From positions 1 through 60,172 of the forward strand of contig JAFXCD010000103.1 of assembly GCA_017521605.1 (NCBI GenBank): a DNA stretch of 60,172 bases. Reading direction: 5' to 3'. Within the stretch, counting starts at the first letter, position 1; every line of letters begins with the position of its first letter. Of the stretch, positions 1 through 7,240 are shown piece by piece. The stretch comes from Lachnospiraceae bacterium. Its GTDB lineage: Bacteria; Bacillota; Clostridia; Lachnospirales; Lachnospiraceae. A program made the translations under genes and the position numbers. The notes under the pieces are model-generated. The model did no database searches. It was not told the origin of the DNA and saw only the letters and a list, made by a program, of their open reading frames with translations.

Positions 1-678
1 AAGAAACACCCCGGAAAGCTGGGATTCTGTTTTCAGAACCGTTATAATGAGACCACTTTGGCTATGGATAAAATGGTGGAGGAAGGTCTCATTGGTGAGA
101 TAAGGGGAGCAAGGGCTTTTGTAACTTGGCGAAGAGATGAAGATTATTATGCGGGAAGTGATTGGAAGGGGAACTGGGCTACCGAAGGTGGAGGAGTTCT
201 TCTGAATCAAGCCATACATACATTGGATTTAATGTTGTATTTTCTGGGAAAGCCGTTGCAAATAGCAGGAACCATGGCGAATCATCATTTGCAAGGATGT
301 ATAGAGATGGAAGACACAGTGGAGGCATGGATGTCCTTTGAAGATGGCAAAAGGGCTTGCTTTTATGCATCCAACGGATACGTGACAGATGCACCGGTGA
401 TTTTGGAATTGCAAGGAGAAAAAGGACGTATTACCATGAATGGAGACCAGATAAGTCTCCGGACTCCGGAAGGCGTTGCACAGCACTTTGTTTATGAACA
501 AAAATCCGGCATAGGGAAAGGTTACTGGGGATGTGGCCATCAGGCTTGTATTCGGGATTTTTATGACTGTCTGGAGAAAAATGTTAGATTTCAGGCAGAT
601 ATACAAGGAGTGGAAAATACGTTTCAGACATTGAAAAAAATATATGAAGAAAAAGGAGAAGGATTATGGAACAGGTAA
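1..678 (+). CDS. Gfo/Idh/MocA family oxidoreductase, 5'-truncated
   Basis: The reading frame is open from base 1, so only the last 225 residues are present; the NAD(P)-binding Rossmann half lies outside the window. What remains is the C-terminal alpha/beta substrate domain: the stretch around WATEGGGVLLNQAIHTLDLM matches the conserved G-G-G-x-L-x-x-x-x-H-x-x-D signature of the family, with the catalytic-type histidine. These enzymes oxidise or reduce sugars, cyclitols or their derivatives with NAD(P). The stop overlaps the ATG of the next family member by 13 bases, so the two are translationally coupled. The substrate cannot be read from sequence; inositol or a modified sugar is an inference. 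Confidence 0.9.
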   Translation, partial: KKHPGKLGFCFQNRYNETTLAMDKMVEEGLIGEIRGARAFVTWRRDEDYYAGSDWKGNWATEGGGVLLNQAIHTLDLMLYFLGKPLQIAGTMANHHLQGCIEMEDTVEAWMSFEDGKRACFYASNGYVTDAPVILELQGEKGRITMNGDQISLRTPEGVAQHFVYEQKSGIGKGYWGCGHQACIRDFYDCLEKNVRFQADIQGVENTFQTLKKIYEEKGEGLWNR

Positions 679-1820
679 GATTAGGGATTATTGGGATTGG
701 TGGTATGGGCACCAATCATGCATTTAGTATTATTAAGGGTCAGGTGCCGGAAATGGTATTGACGGCAGTGGCAGATAATCGTCAGAGCCGATTGGACTTT
801 GCAAAGGAGAATTTTCCGGAAACCGTACAGGTATTTGGGGATGGCAGGGAATTGATTACATCAGGAGTTTGTGATGCGGTATTGATTGCAACACCCCACT
901 ATTTACATCCTGAATTTGTGATTTATGCGTTGGAACATGGTGTGCATGCTATCAGTGAAAAGCCGGCAGGTGTATATACCAAACAGGTAAGAGAAATGAA
1001 TGAAGTGGCGAAGAAAAGTGAAGCAGTATTCGCCATTATGCTGAATCAGCGGACCAATTGTGTCTATCGTAAGCTCCATGACATGATTGAAAGTGGTGAA
1101 TTGGGAGCCATGAAGCGTGTAAACTGGATTATCACTGACTGGTACAGAACGCAGAGCTACTATGATGCAGCAGGCTGGAAAGCCACCTGGGATGGTGAAG
1201 GTGGTGGTGTGCTTTTGAACCAGAGCCCTCACCAGCTGGATTTATTACAGTGGTTGTGCGGAATGCCGGTAAAAGTAAGAGCTTTTTGCCATGAAGCTAA
1301 GTGGCATGATATTGAAGTGGAAGATGATGTGACAGCATATTTAGAGTATGAAAATGGTGCTACAGGAGTATTTGTAACCACCACAGGTGATGCACCGGGA
1401 ACCAATCGTCTGGAGCTTACCTTTGAGATGGGTAAAATAGTTTGTGAACATAATAAATTGATTTTTGATAAGCTTAGTGAAAATGAAAGAGATTTCTGCA
1501 AGACAGAGCCGAACGGATTTAAGAAACCGGAGATGACCACAGTTGAAATAGAAACAGATGGAATGAACGAGCAGCATATAGGTGTTTTAAAGGCATTTGC
1601 GGATCGTATCCTGCATGGTGGTAAGCTGGTTGCAGAAGGAGAGGAAGGGATTCGTGGACTGACCTTATCCAATGCCATGCATTTATCTGCTTGGTTGGAT
1701 AAGACCATTGAACTTCCTTTCGATGAAGAACTGTTTTTACAGGAATTGAATAAAAAAAGAGCACAGTCTAAGCAGAAGGAAGATAAGGGCGTAGTATTTG
1801 ATACAGCCGGAACCTATTAA
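666..1820 (+). CDS. Gfo/Idh/MocA family oxidoreductase
   Basis: A full-length 384-residue NAD(P)-dependent oxidoreductase. The N-terminus carries a GIGGMG dinucleotide-binding loop (residues about 9-14), followed by the EKPAG motif near residue 99, whose lysine is a usual catalytic residue. GEGGGVLLNQSPHQLD near residue 180 is the C-domain signature with the conserved His. It is a paralogue of the truncated gene before it, and the pair may act on the same substrate in two steps (keto intermediate) or form a heteromer. A sugar isomerase starts 13 bases after its stop, preceded by a GGAGGA ribosome binding site. Substrate unknown. Confidence 0.93.
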   Translation: MEQVRLGIIGIGGMGTNHAFSIIKGQVPEMVLTAVADNRQSRLDFAKENFPETVQVFGDGRELITSGVCDAVLIATPHYLHPEFVIYALEHGVHAISEKPAGVYTKQVREMNEVAKKSEAVFAIMLNQRTNCVYRKLHDMIESGELGAMKRVNWIITDWYRTQSYYDAAGWKATWDGEGGGVLLNQSPHQLDLLQWLCGMPVKVRAFCHEAKWHDIEVEDDVTAYLEYENGATGVFVTTTGDAPGTNRLELTFEMGKIVCEHNKLIFDKLSENERDFCKTEPNGFKKPEMTTVEIETDGMNEQHIGVLKAFADRILHGGKLVAEGEEGIRGLTLSNAMHLSAWLDKTIELPFDEELFLQELNKKRAQSKQKEDKGVVFDTAGTY

Positions 1821-1833
1821 GGAGGACAGAAGG

Positions 1834-2694
1834 ATGAGTAAGTATTTAATATCAGGTTTTGCAGATGAAATTGCACAGGATTTAACCACACAGCTGGAGA
1901 ATCTGAAGAAACTGAATATGCATTATATGGAGATGCGTGGTGTGGATGGTAATAATTTGATTTTTCATACCGCGGATAAGGTGAAGGAAATAAAGGAAAG
2001 ACTGGATGATGCTGGTGTAGCATTGTCGGCTTTGGGCTCTCCCCTTGGTAAGATTGGTATCGAGGATGCTTTTGAAAAGCATTTTGAGGATTTTAAACAG
2101 GCAGTAGAGATTGCACATAGAATGGATTGTCCCAATATCCGGATGTTCAGCTTTTATGTACCGGAAGGTAAGGGAAAAGAGTATAAGAGCAAGGTATTTG
2201 ACCGCCTGGGACAATTTGCTGATTATGCAAAGGCCAATAATATAGTACTTCTTCATGAGAATGAGAAGGGAATTTACGGTGAAAAAGCAACAGAGTGCAG
2301 AGAAATAATGGATACATTTGGCGGTGAGAATTTTAAGGCAATTTTTGATTTTGCTAATTTTGTACAAGCAGACCAGGATACATGGGAAGCCTATGAATTA
2401 TTAAAGGGAGATATTGCGTATATTCATGTAAAGGATGCCATCAAGGCTACCGGTCAGGTAGTACCGGCAGGTATGGGTGACGGCAATGTGGAAGTGATTT
2501 TAAAAGATTTATATGCTAACGGATTTCAGGGATTTTTATCTTTGGAGCCACATTTGTTTAATTTCACAGGTTTTGCAGGCTTGGAAAAGGGAGAAAGCAA
2601 TATTGGTGATGGCCCCACAAAGGTACTTAGTGGTGAGGAGGCGTTTGCACTGGCCTATGAGTCGTTAATGAAAATGTTGAAGTATATAGGTTGA
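1834..2694 (+). CDS. Sugar phosphate isomerase/epimerase (AP endonuclease 2-like TIM barrel)
   Basis: A 286-residue TIM-barrel protein of the xylose-isomerase-like/IolE-IolI class, which uses one divalent metal to isomerise or epimerise sugars and ketoses. LLHENEKGIYGE, IFDFANFVQ, IHVKDA and LSLEPHL carry the Glu, Asp, His and Glu residues expected as metal ligands. I chose the ATG at 1834 because GGAGGA lies 8 bases upstream; the frame is open further back but would run into the previous gene. With the two Gfo/Idh/MocA enzymes it forms a small catabolic operon. A hairpin terminator follows. Confidence 0.88.
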   Translation: MSKYLISGFADEIAQDLTTQLENLKKLNMHYMEMRGVDGNNLIFHTADKVKEIKERLDDAGVALSALGSPLGKIGIEDAFEKHFEDFKQAVEIAHRMDCPNIRMFSFYVPEGKGKEYKSKVFDRLGQFADYAKANNIVLLHENEKGIYGEKATECREIMDTFGGENFKAIFDFANFVQADQDTWEAYELLKGDIAYIHVKDAIKATGQVVPAGMGDGNVEVILKDLYANGFQGFLSLEPHLFNFTGFAGLEKGESNIGDGPTKVLSGEEAFALAYESLMKMLKYIG

Positions 2695-2716
2695 CAAATG
2701 GTAACCAAAATGATAA

Positions 2717-2752
2717 GATGCAGGTAGGCGGATGTTTACCTGCATCTTTCTA
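2717..2752 (+). terminator. Rho-independent terminator after the sugar isomerase
   Basis: A perfect 10-base stem (GATGCAGGTA at 2717-2726 with TACCTGCATC at 2737-2746) has a 10-base loop and is followed by a short T-rich run. It closes the oxidoreductase/isomerase operon. Confidence 0.75.
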
Positions 2753-2796
2753 ATAGATGGAGGATACGAAAATTTGAAAACAGAGGGGGATAGTAT

Positions 2797-4632
2797 ATGA
2801 GAAGAAAAATGAAAAGGATATGGATTCTGTGTTTTGTAATAATCCTCATGTGGGCCATGACAGGCTGTGACGGTGGTATGGAAAGCATAAAGGAAGATAC
2901 GCAGAAGAGGGAAGAAAGTGTTGAAGAAGAGGAGATTCAGCCTATAGAAGCTACAGTTGAGGAAACGCTTCCACCGACAGCAACACCTGAACCGGAAGTG
3001 ACTCCCGCACCTACGTCTACCGCAACGCCGGAACTAACTGCAACGCCTGAACCTACGATTATTCCTGAACCAACTGCAATTCCTACACCGGAACCTCAGG
3101 AATCCTTACCACCCAAAGCTGTTGAATATGGAGATAAAGTCACGATATCTTATGAAAAAACGGTTTATAGTGGTGATGTTTGGGAATATGCATGTAGTCA
3201 GGAATTCAAGGTAAGTACGGCATCGAAAGAATTTCAGGGTGATTCAGAAGAAATTATCATGGAAAATGTAGAGAAAGCTATAGGTAAAACAGCAGGTGAT
3301 ACCTTTACCATATGGGTTGAAGAGGAGGAGGGTTTACATGGTTACGAATATACCATAGTGGATGTCAAGGGTGAGAATGCAGATATTATTGAATATGGCG
3401 ACAAAATTTTCACTTCATTTGTAATGCGTGGACAAGGGGTGGATACAGGAGATGGTTATACAATACATACAGGAGAGCAGGTACTTCGATTAACCAATAC
3501 GGATGCATTTATGGCTAATGCAGAAGGAGGATATTCTGTGGAAGGTGCTGATTATTGTATTAAGGAGTTAATGGGAAAAGGAGTTGGTCATAGCTTTGAT
3601 TTTGTAGAAGAAGACTATGAGTGGTTTCATCATTACAAGTATAGGATTCATGGTATTAGCAAAGCTGTTAAATATGGGGATACGATAAAAGCGGAAGTAC
3701 GGGAAGTGGTATTGGTACCGGATGAAAGCTTATGCGAGAAGGATAAAGAAGCTTCATTTATTTTTAGAGAAACAGGTACGGAACTTAATATAGATGAAAT
3801 TATAAAAGGACGGATGTTTTTTGACCGGCTGATGGGGAAAAATGTAGGTGATAACGTAGAGATACGTTTCTTTAGCGAAGGTGGTCATTTTGCAGAGGCT
3901 ACCATGTATAATATAGAGGTTAAGACTGTGCAACTAGGGGAGAAAGAAACTGAAGAAACCGATCCTATGAAAGCACTTATGTTGGCGGATGAAGAGGAGA
4001 TTGTTTTTATATATGATTCTTGTCCCTATAATGGGCTGCATAATAATTGGGGATGGATTCAGGAGACTCTTGCTATCTTCGTAGAGGATACCGAAAATCA
4101 TATGACCTATGAATATTATACTGATTATTATGATGATAAGTTTTCCTTAAGCTATACGTATGGCTTGGAACAGGAATATGATTCCGAAGGCAGAGTCATA
4201 AAGGAGATTAATAAACGAGACGAAGGTGGTGGCATGTATTATAACATTACTGAGTACAAGTATGATGCTGCCGGTAATTGTGTAGAAAGCGTAGAAGGGT
4301 ATCTGAATGATGATGGAACCTTTCAAATTTATTGTATCACTTCATTTCAATATGATGAAAACGGGATATGTATTGAAGAGAAAAAAGACTATAATGGAGG
4401 GTATGACGGACTTATAGAAGTTATATATTATAACGAAATGAAGCAGATGATTAATAAAGTGAGTACGTATAGTGATGGTAGAAAATATATTTCTGAGTAT
4501 GATCCAACCAAGCCCCACTATTATTGTAAAACAACAAGGTATGATGCAGATGGCAATGTTAATGTGACTGTAGAGGATTATGAGGAGGAATATGGGATTG
4601 ATGAGTGGGGATTTGTCAGAGTTCCCCATTGA
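2797..4632 (+). CDS. Lipoprotein with three FKBP-like repeats and a YD-repeat-like tail
   Basis: A 611-residue secreted lipoprotein of unknown function. A basic N-terminus and hydrophobic helix end in the lipobox MTGC (Cys about residue 24). A Pro/Thr/Glu-rich tether with TATPEP-type repeats covers residues 45-107. Three similar units of about 90 residues follow, each opening with a Y-G-D-K/T motif and containing I-x-x-x-M-G-K-x-V/A-G-D-x-F, a pattern like the FKBP/trigger-factor peptidyl-prolyl isomerase fold. The last 180 residues carry several Y-D-x-x-G-x-x-x-x-E units resembling YD (Rhs-type) repeats. Isomerase activity is inference; the repeats may only bind peptide or peptidoglycan. Confidence 0.75.
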   Translation: MRRKMKRIWILCFVIILMWAMTGCDGGMESIKEDTQKREESVEEEEIQPIEATVEETLPPTATPEPEVTPAPTSTATPELTATPEPTIIPEPTAIPTPEPQESLPPKAVEYGDKVTISYEKTVYSGDVWEYACSQEFKVSTASKEFQGDSEEIIMENVEKAIGKTAGDTFTIWVEEEEGLHGYEYTIVDVKGENADIIEYGDKIFTSFVMRGQGVDTGDGYTIHTGEQVLRLTNTDAFMANAEGGYSVEGADYCIKELMGKGVGHSFDFVEEDYEWFHHYKYRIHGISKAVKYGDTIKAEVREVVLVPDESLCEKDKEASFIFRETGTELNIDEIIKGRMFFDRLMGKNVGDNVEIRFFSEGGHFAEATMYNIEVKTVQLGEKETEETDPMKALMLADEEEIVFIYDSCPYNGLHNNWGWIQETLAIFVEDTENHMTYEYYTDYYDDKFSLSYTYGLEQEYDSEGRVIKEINKRDEGGGMYYNITEYKYDAAGNCVESVEGYLNDDGTFQIYCITSFQYDENGICIEEKKDYNGGYDGLIEVIYYNEMKQMINKVSTYSDGRKYISEYDPTKPHYYCKTTRYDADGNVNVTVEDYEEEYGIDEWGFVRVPH

Positions 4633-4663
4633 TAATTTATGAATAAAGAAACAAAAATCATGG

Positions 4664-4702
4664 AATACTTCTTCTAAAAGCTATTTTTGGAAGGAGTATT
4701 TT
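4664..4702 (+). promoter_or_regulatory. Hairpin burying the ribosome binding site of the next gene, also terminator-like
   Basis: AATACTTCTTC (4664-4674) pairs with GAAGGAGTATT (4690-4700) with a single G-T wobble. The 3' arm contains the GAAGGAG Shine-Dalgarno sequence for the ATG at 4704 and is followed by a T run. The structure could end transcription of the lipoprotein gene, sequester the ribosome binding site, or both. Confidence 0.55.
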
Positions 4703-4703
4703 T

Positions 4704-5138
4704 ATGGAATATCAGGATACAGTAAAATTACTAAAGGAATGTGATGCGGGTACCAAGATGGGTGTTTCTTCAATTGATGAGGTGTTGGAAAAGGTGCGTG
4801 ACTCAAAGATGAAAGAATTACTTCAGAAAAGCAAGGCACATCATGAAGAATTGGAGAATGATATCTGCAGTATGTTAGAAAAGCACAATGCTGCTGAAAA
4901 GGATCCCAACCCCATGGCAAAGGGTATGTCCTGGATGAAGACCAATATGAAACTGGCTATGGATAACAGCGATGCTACTGTAGCTGACTTGATTACCGAT
5001 GGCTGCAATATGGGCGTAAAGACGCTGAACCGCTATCTGAATCAGTACAAAGCAGCAGATGAGGAATCCAAGGCGATTTGTGGCAAGCTTATCGAAATCG
5101 AAGAGAAGCTGGGCAAGGATTTGAGACGATATTTGTAG
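4704..5138 (+). CDS. Small all-helical protein, ferritin-like DUF2383 type
   Basis: A 144-residue soluble protein with no signal peptide or membrane segment. It is predicted to be nearly all helix, with heptad-like spacing, and contains HHEELENDI near residue 47. The layout (N-terminal helix pair, HHEEL, a Pro-containing hinge, then a long helix pair) resembles the PA2169/DUF2383 ferritin-like family, whose role is unknown. It has its own strong ribosome binding site buried in a hairpin. A large inverted repeat starts at its 3' end, so its mRNA would carry that structure. Family assignment is moderate; function is not known. Confidence 0.7.
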   Translation: MEYQDTVKLLKECDAGTKMGVSSIDEVLEKVRDSKMKELLQKSKAHHEELENDICSMLEKHNAAEKDPNPMAKGMSWMKTNMKLAMDNSDATVADLITDGCNMGVKTLNRYLNQYKAADEESKAICGKLIEIEEKLGKDLRRYL

Positions 5139-5332
5139 AAATGCCAGATAGACCAGTCTGTATTGGCCCGACGGCTATATATCCTGATGAGGTAACCCTG
5201 AAAGGCGTCACCCCTTGGCGAGGTATTAAGCCGAACTTGTTCGGCACGAGCCTAGTGGTGCTACGCCTTTCACAAGCGAGAGCGGGTCCGAATAGGATAT
5301 ATAGCCGTCGGGCCAATACAGACTGGGCATTT
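5139..5332. repeat. Large structured inverted repeat, candidate non-coding RNA or MITE
   Basis: A perfect 33-base inverted repeat (5153-5185 with 5294-5326) is extended outward by AAATGC/GCATTT (5139-5144 and 5327-5332). The 108-base centre is itself structured: ACCC/GGGT (5195-5198, 5284-5287), GAAAGGCGT/ACGCCTTTC (5200-5208, 5263-5271), CACC/GGTG (5209-5212, 5257-5260), GCCGAA-CTTG-TTCGGC (5230-5245) and a small GC-GAGA-GC hairpin (5276-5283). It fills the whole gap between two convergent genes and looks richer in G+C than its surroundings. It could be a structured RNA, a bidirectional terminator, or a non-autonomous element with 33-base terminal repeats. I see no target-site duplication and no convincing protein. 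Confidence 0.8.
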
Positions 5333-5333
5333 A

Positions 5334-6497
5334 TTAGTTCTGCTTATTTAATCGTCTCAAAATCCATCTTGAAACCGGTTTTTCAATCAGGTAAGTAGTT
5401 AGTATTGCCATGACTAAAGAAACAACGATACATAGCAGCATATATTTCCACATCCAGGGCTTATCACCAAGTTGATTGGGTGGAGTAGTACCTTCCCAAT
5501 AGGGAATACGGAATTCCTTTAGCTTTACGGCGATATACTGATGCCAGATATATAAGTTAAAGGAAATGCCGGCAAGGAATTTCATAAACCGGTTTCCTAA
5601 GAAGAAACGGAAGTATTGCTGTGTCATCAGGATGCCAAATAGGATGAGCAGATATACAAGAGATAATACAAAACGATACTTTACCTGCCATTGCTGACCG
5701 TTAGGGAAGCACATATGGTGGTCACAAAGGATTTTAAAAAGCACAAGACCTAAAAGGACCATCAATACATAAAAGAATTGCTCGGACTTTAGGGGCTTTT
5801 TTTCTTTGGTGATGGACACATATACCCATGCTCCCAGCATACCGTTTGCAAATACGGAGAAGAAGGTCAGGGTATGATTTACATATAAGCCTTGGGTTAA
5901 CCCACCAAAGTTTTGGCTGATAATATGACTGCTTATCAGGCCCAGCAAAGTCATACCACTATATGTAAGAATCGGTCTTTTTTGAAACCATTTGGCCAGT
6001 AATGGAAAGAGCAGATAAAACTGTACTTCCACGGCAACGGTCCACAGGACACCGTTTAGTTTGGTACCAACTAAGGTGTCATAGGAAAAATTATGTACAA
6101 AAAAGGTGTGGGCCAAAATATCCTTCCACATAAAGTCTTTGTTTGCGAACTCCTTTAGAGGCAGAGCAAAGAAGAATAAAACAATTAACACGCTGAAATA
6201 ATAGGAGGGGAGAATGCGAGCTCCTCTTTTTATATAAAAAGTTTTTGTGGTTGGTGTAGGGGTACCATATACCATGCCGCGGGCATAGGGCAGAAAGAGA
6301 CAAAAGCCGGATAATAAAATCATCATATCCACAAGTAAGGAACCATTTCTTGGAATCCAGTCTATATTAAAATCTCCAACAATGGGCATTAGCCAGGATT
6401 GCTGCCAGAAATGAAACCATACAACAATCAGGATGGCAATGGCACGAATTCCATCTAAAACATCTATATGTTTTGTCTGATAAAAGGGCATTGACAT
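5334..6497 (-). CDS. Membrane acyltransferase, acyltransferase-3 (OafA/YrhL) family
   Basis: A 387-residue multi-pass membrane protein with about ten hydrophobic segments. The N-terminal DVLDGIRAIAILIVVWFHFW holds the R-x-x-A and W-x-H landmarks of the family, and ILPSYYFSVL near residue 95 is a second signature. Such enzymes transfer acyl groups (acetyl, succinyl) to cell-surface sugars, peptidoglycan or exported small molecules. The start at 6497 is chosen because AAAGGAG lies just upstream; an extension to 6590 lacks both a ribosome binding site and family similarity. Acceptor unknown. Its 3' end abuts the large inverted repeat. Confidence 0.9.
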   Translation of the reverse strand: MSMPFYQTKHIDVLDGIRAIAILIVVWFHFWQQSWLMPIVGDFNIDWIPRNGSLLVDMMILLSGFCLFLPYARGMVYGTPTPTTKTFYIKRGARILPSYYFSVLIVLFFFALPLKEFANKDFMWKDILAHTFFVHNFSYDTLVGTKLNGVLWTVAVEVQFYLLFPLLAKWFQKRPILTYSGMTLLGLISSHIISQNFGGLTQGLYVNHTLTFFSVFANGMLGAWVYVSITKEKKPLKSEQFFYVLMVLLGLVLFKILCDHHMCFPNGQQWQVKYRFVLSLVYLLILFGILMTQQYFRFFLGNRFMKFLAGISFNLYIWHQYIAVKLKEFRIPYWEGTTPPNQLGDKPWMWKYMLLCIVVSLVMAILTTYLIEKPVSRWILRRLNKQN

Positions 6498-6610
6498 AAG
6501 AAACTCCTTTGCAAAATCATTTGTTACCACAATCATAGAGGAAAAAGGGTAATTTGACAAGGGAAGAAACAAAGGAAGTTTTGAAAACAAAGGAAGTTTA
6601 CGAAAGCAGG

Positions 6611-6639
6611 TTGTGTAATCCGTGTAACACTGGTATAAT
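6611..6639 (+). promoter_or_regulatory. Sigma-A-type promoter for the 6686 gene
   Basis: TTGTGT (6611-6616) and TATAAT (6634-6639) are separated by 17 bases, about 47 bases upstream of the start at 6686. It probably drives the membrane protein and the coupled ABC-F gene. Confidence 0.5.
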
Positions 6640-6685
6640 CCATACTATATGATAAAATGTGAAAGTAATGAAAAGAGGATTAGAG

Positions 6686-7240
6686 ATGAATCAGAATGAT
6701 TTGCGCAAAACACCATTGGTGTTGTTAAAGATAGCATTGGTATTAGTGGTTATTTATTTGATAGGAACATTTGCACTGGTTATGAAGCCGGAAGTTTTCA
6801 TAAAGCTGGTGACTGTGGGATATGAAGGCGGATACAGCATGCCCTTTGACAGTATTCATTTGGGTGTGGCTTTAATTACAACCATTTTATTTGGCTTTAT
6901 GTATACCTTGCTTACCGTCAATATAAAGAAGAACAATGAACTGGGCTTAGGTTTTGGAATTATGCTGGGCGGATTGTCATACATAGCTTATTTTATATCT
7001 AAGTCTATGATGGCAGAGCTTTTAAGCCGCTGGATTGATTCAGTTAAAAATGATCAGGCACTGATTGCTACATGGAAATTAGGGGTGGAGGCTAATCTGG
7101 TATGCTATAAACTGATATTAGGTTTCCATGAAATTATAGGCATGGCTTTAAGTACAGCCATTGTATTACTGCTCGTGGCGTATGGTATTTATAGTTATAG
7201 AAAAAGAGAGCAAAGTATGCCAAAAAGATTATATAGATAA
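6686..7240 (+). CDS. DUF2975-like integral membrane protein
   Basis: A 184-residue protein with four predicted membrane segments (residues about 10-30, 55-78, 88-105 and 140-168), an exposed loop between the first two, and a short basic tail. The arrangement resembles DUF2975 proteins, often found with small HTH regulators, but I see no such regulator here. The ATG at 6686 is preferred because AGAGG sits 7 bases upstream. The stop TAA overlaps the ATG of the ABC-F gene, so expression of the two is coupled. Function unknown; family call is tentative. Confidence 0.65.
   Translation: MNQNDLRKTPLVLLKIALVLVVIYLIGTFALVMKPEVFIKLVTVGYEGGYSMPFDSIHLGVALITTILFGFMYTLLTVNIKKNNELGLGFGIMLGGLSYIAYFISKSMMAELLSRWIDSVKNDQALIATWKLGVEANLVCYKLILGFHEIIGMALSTAIVLLLVAYGIYSYRKREQSMPKRLYR

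Noticed and set aside
5078-5398. Open frames on both strands running through the inverted repeat
   Set aside because: They run from inside the helical-protein gene or end in the acyltransferase gene, have no ribosome binding sites, and translate palindromic DNA; structure explains the region better.
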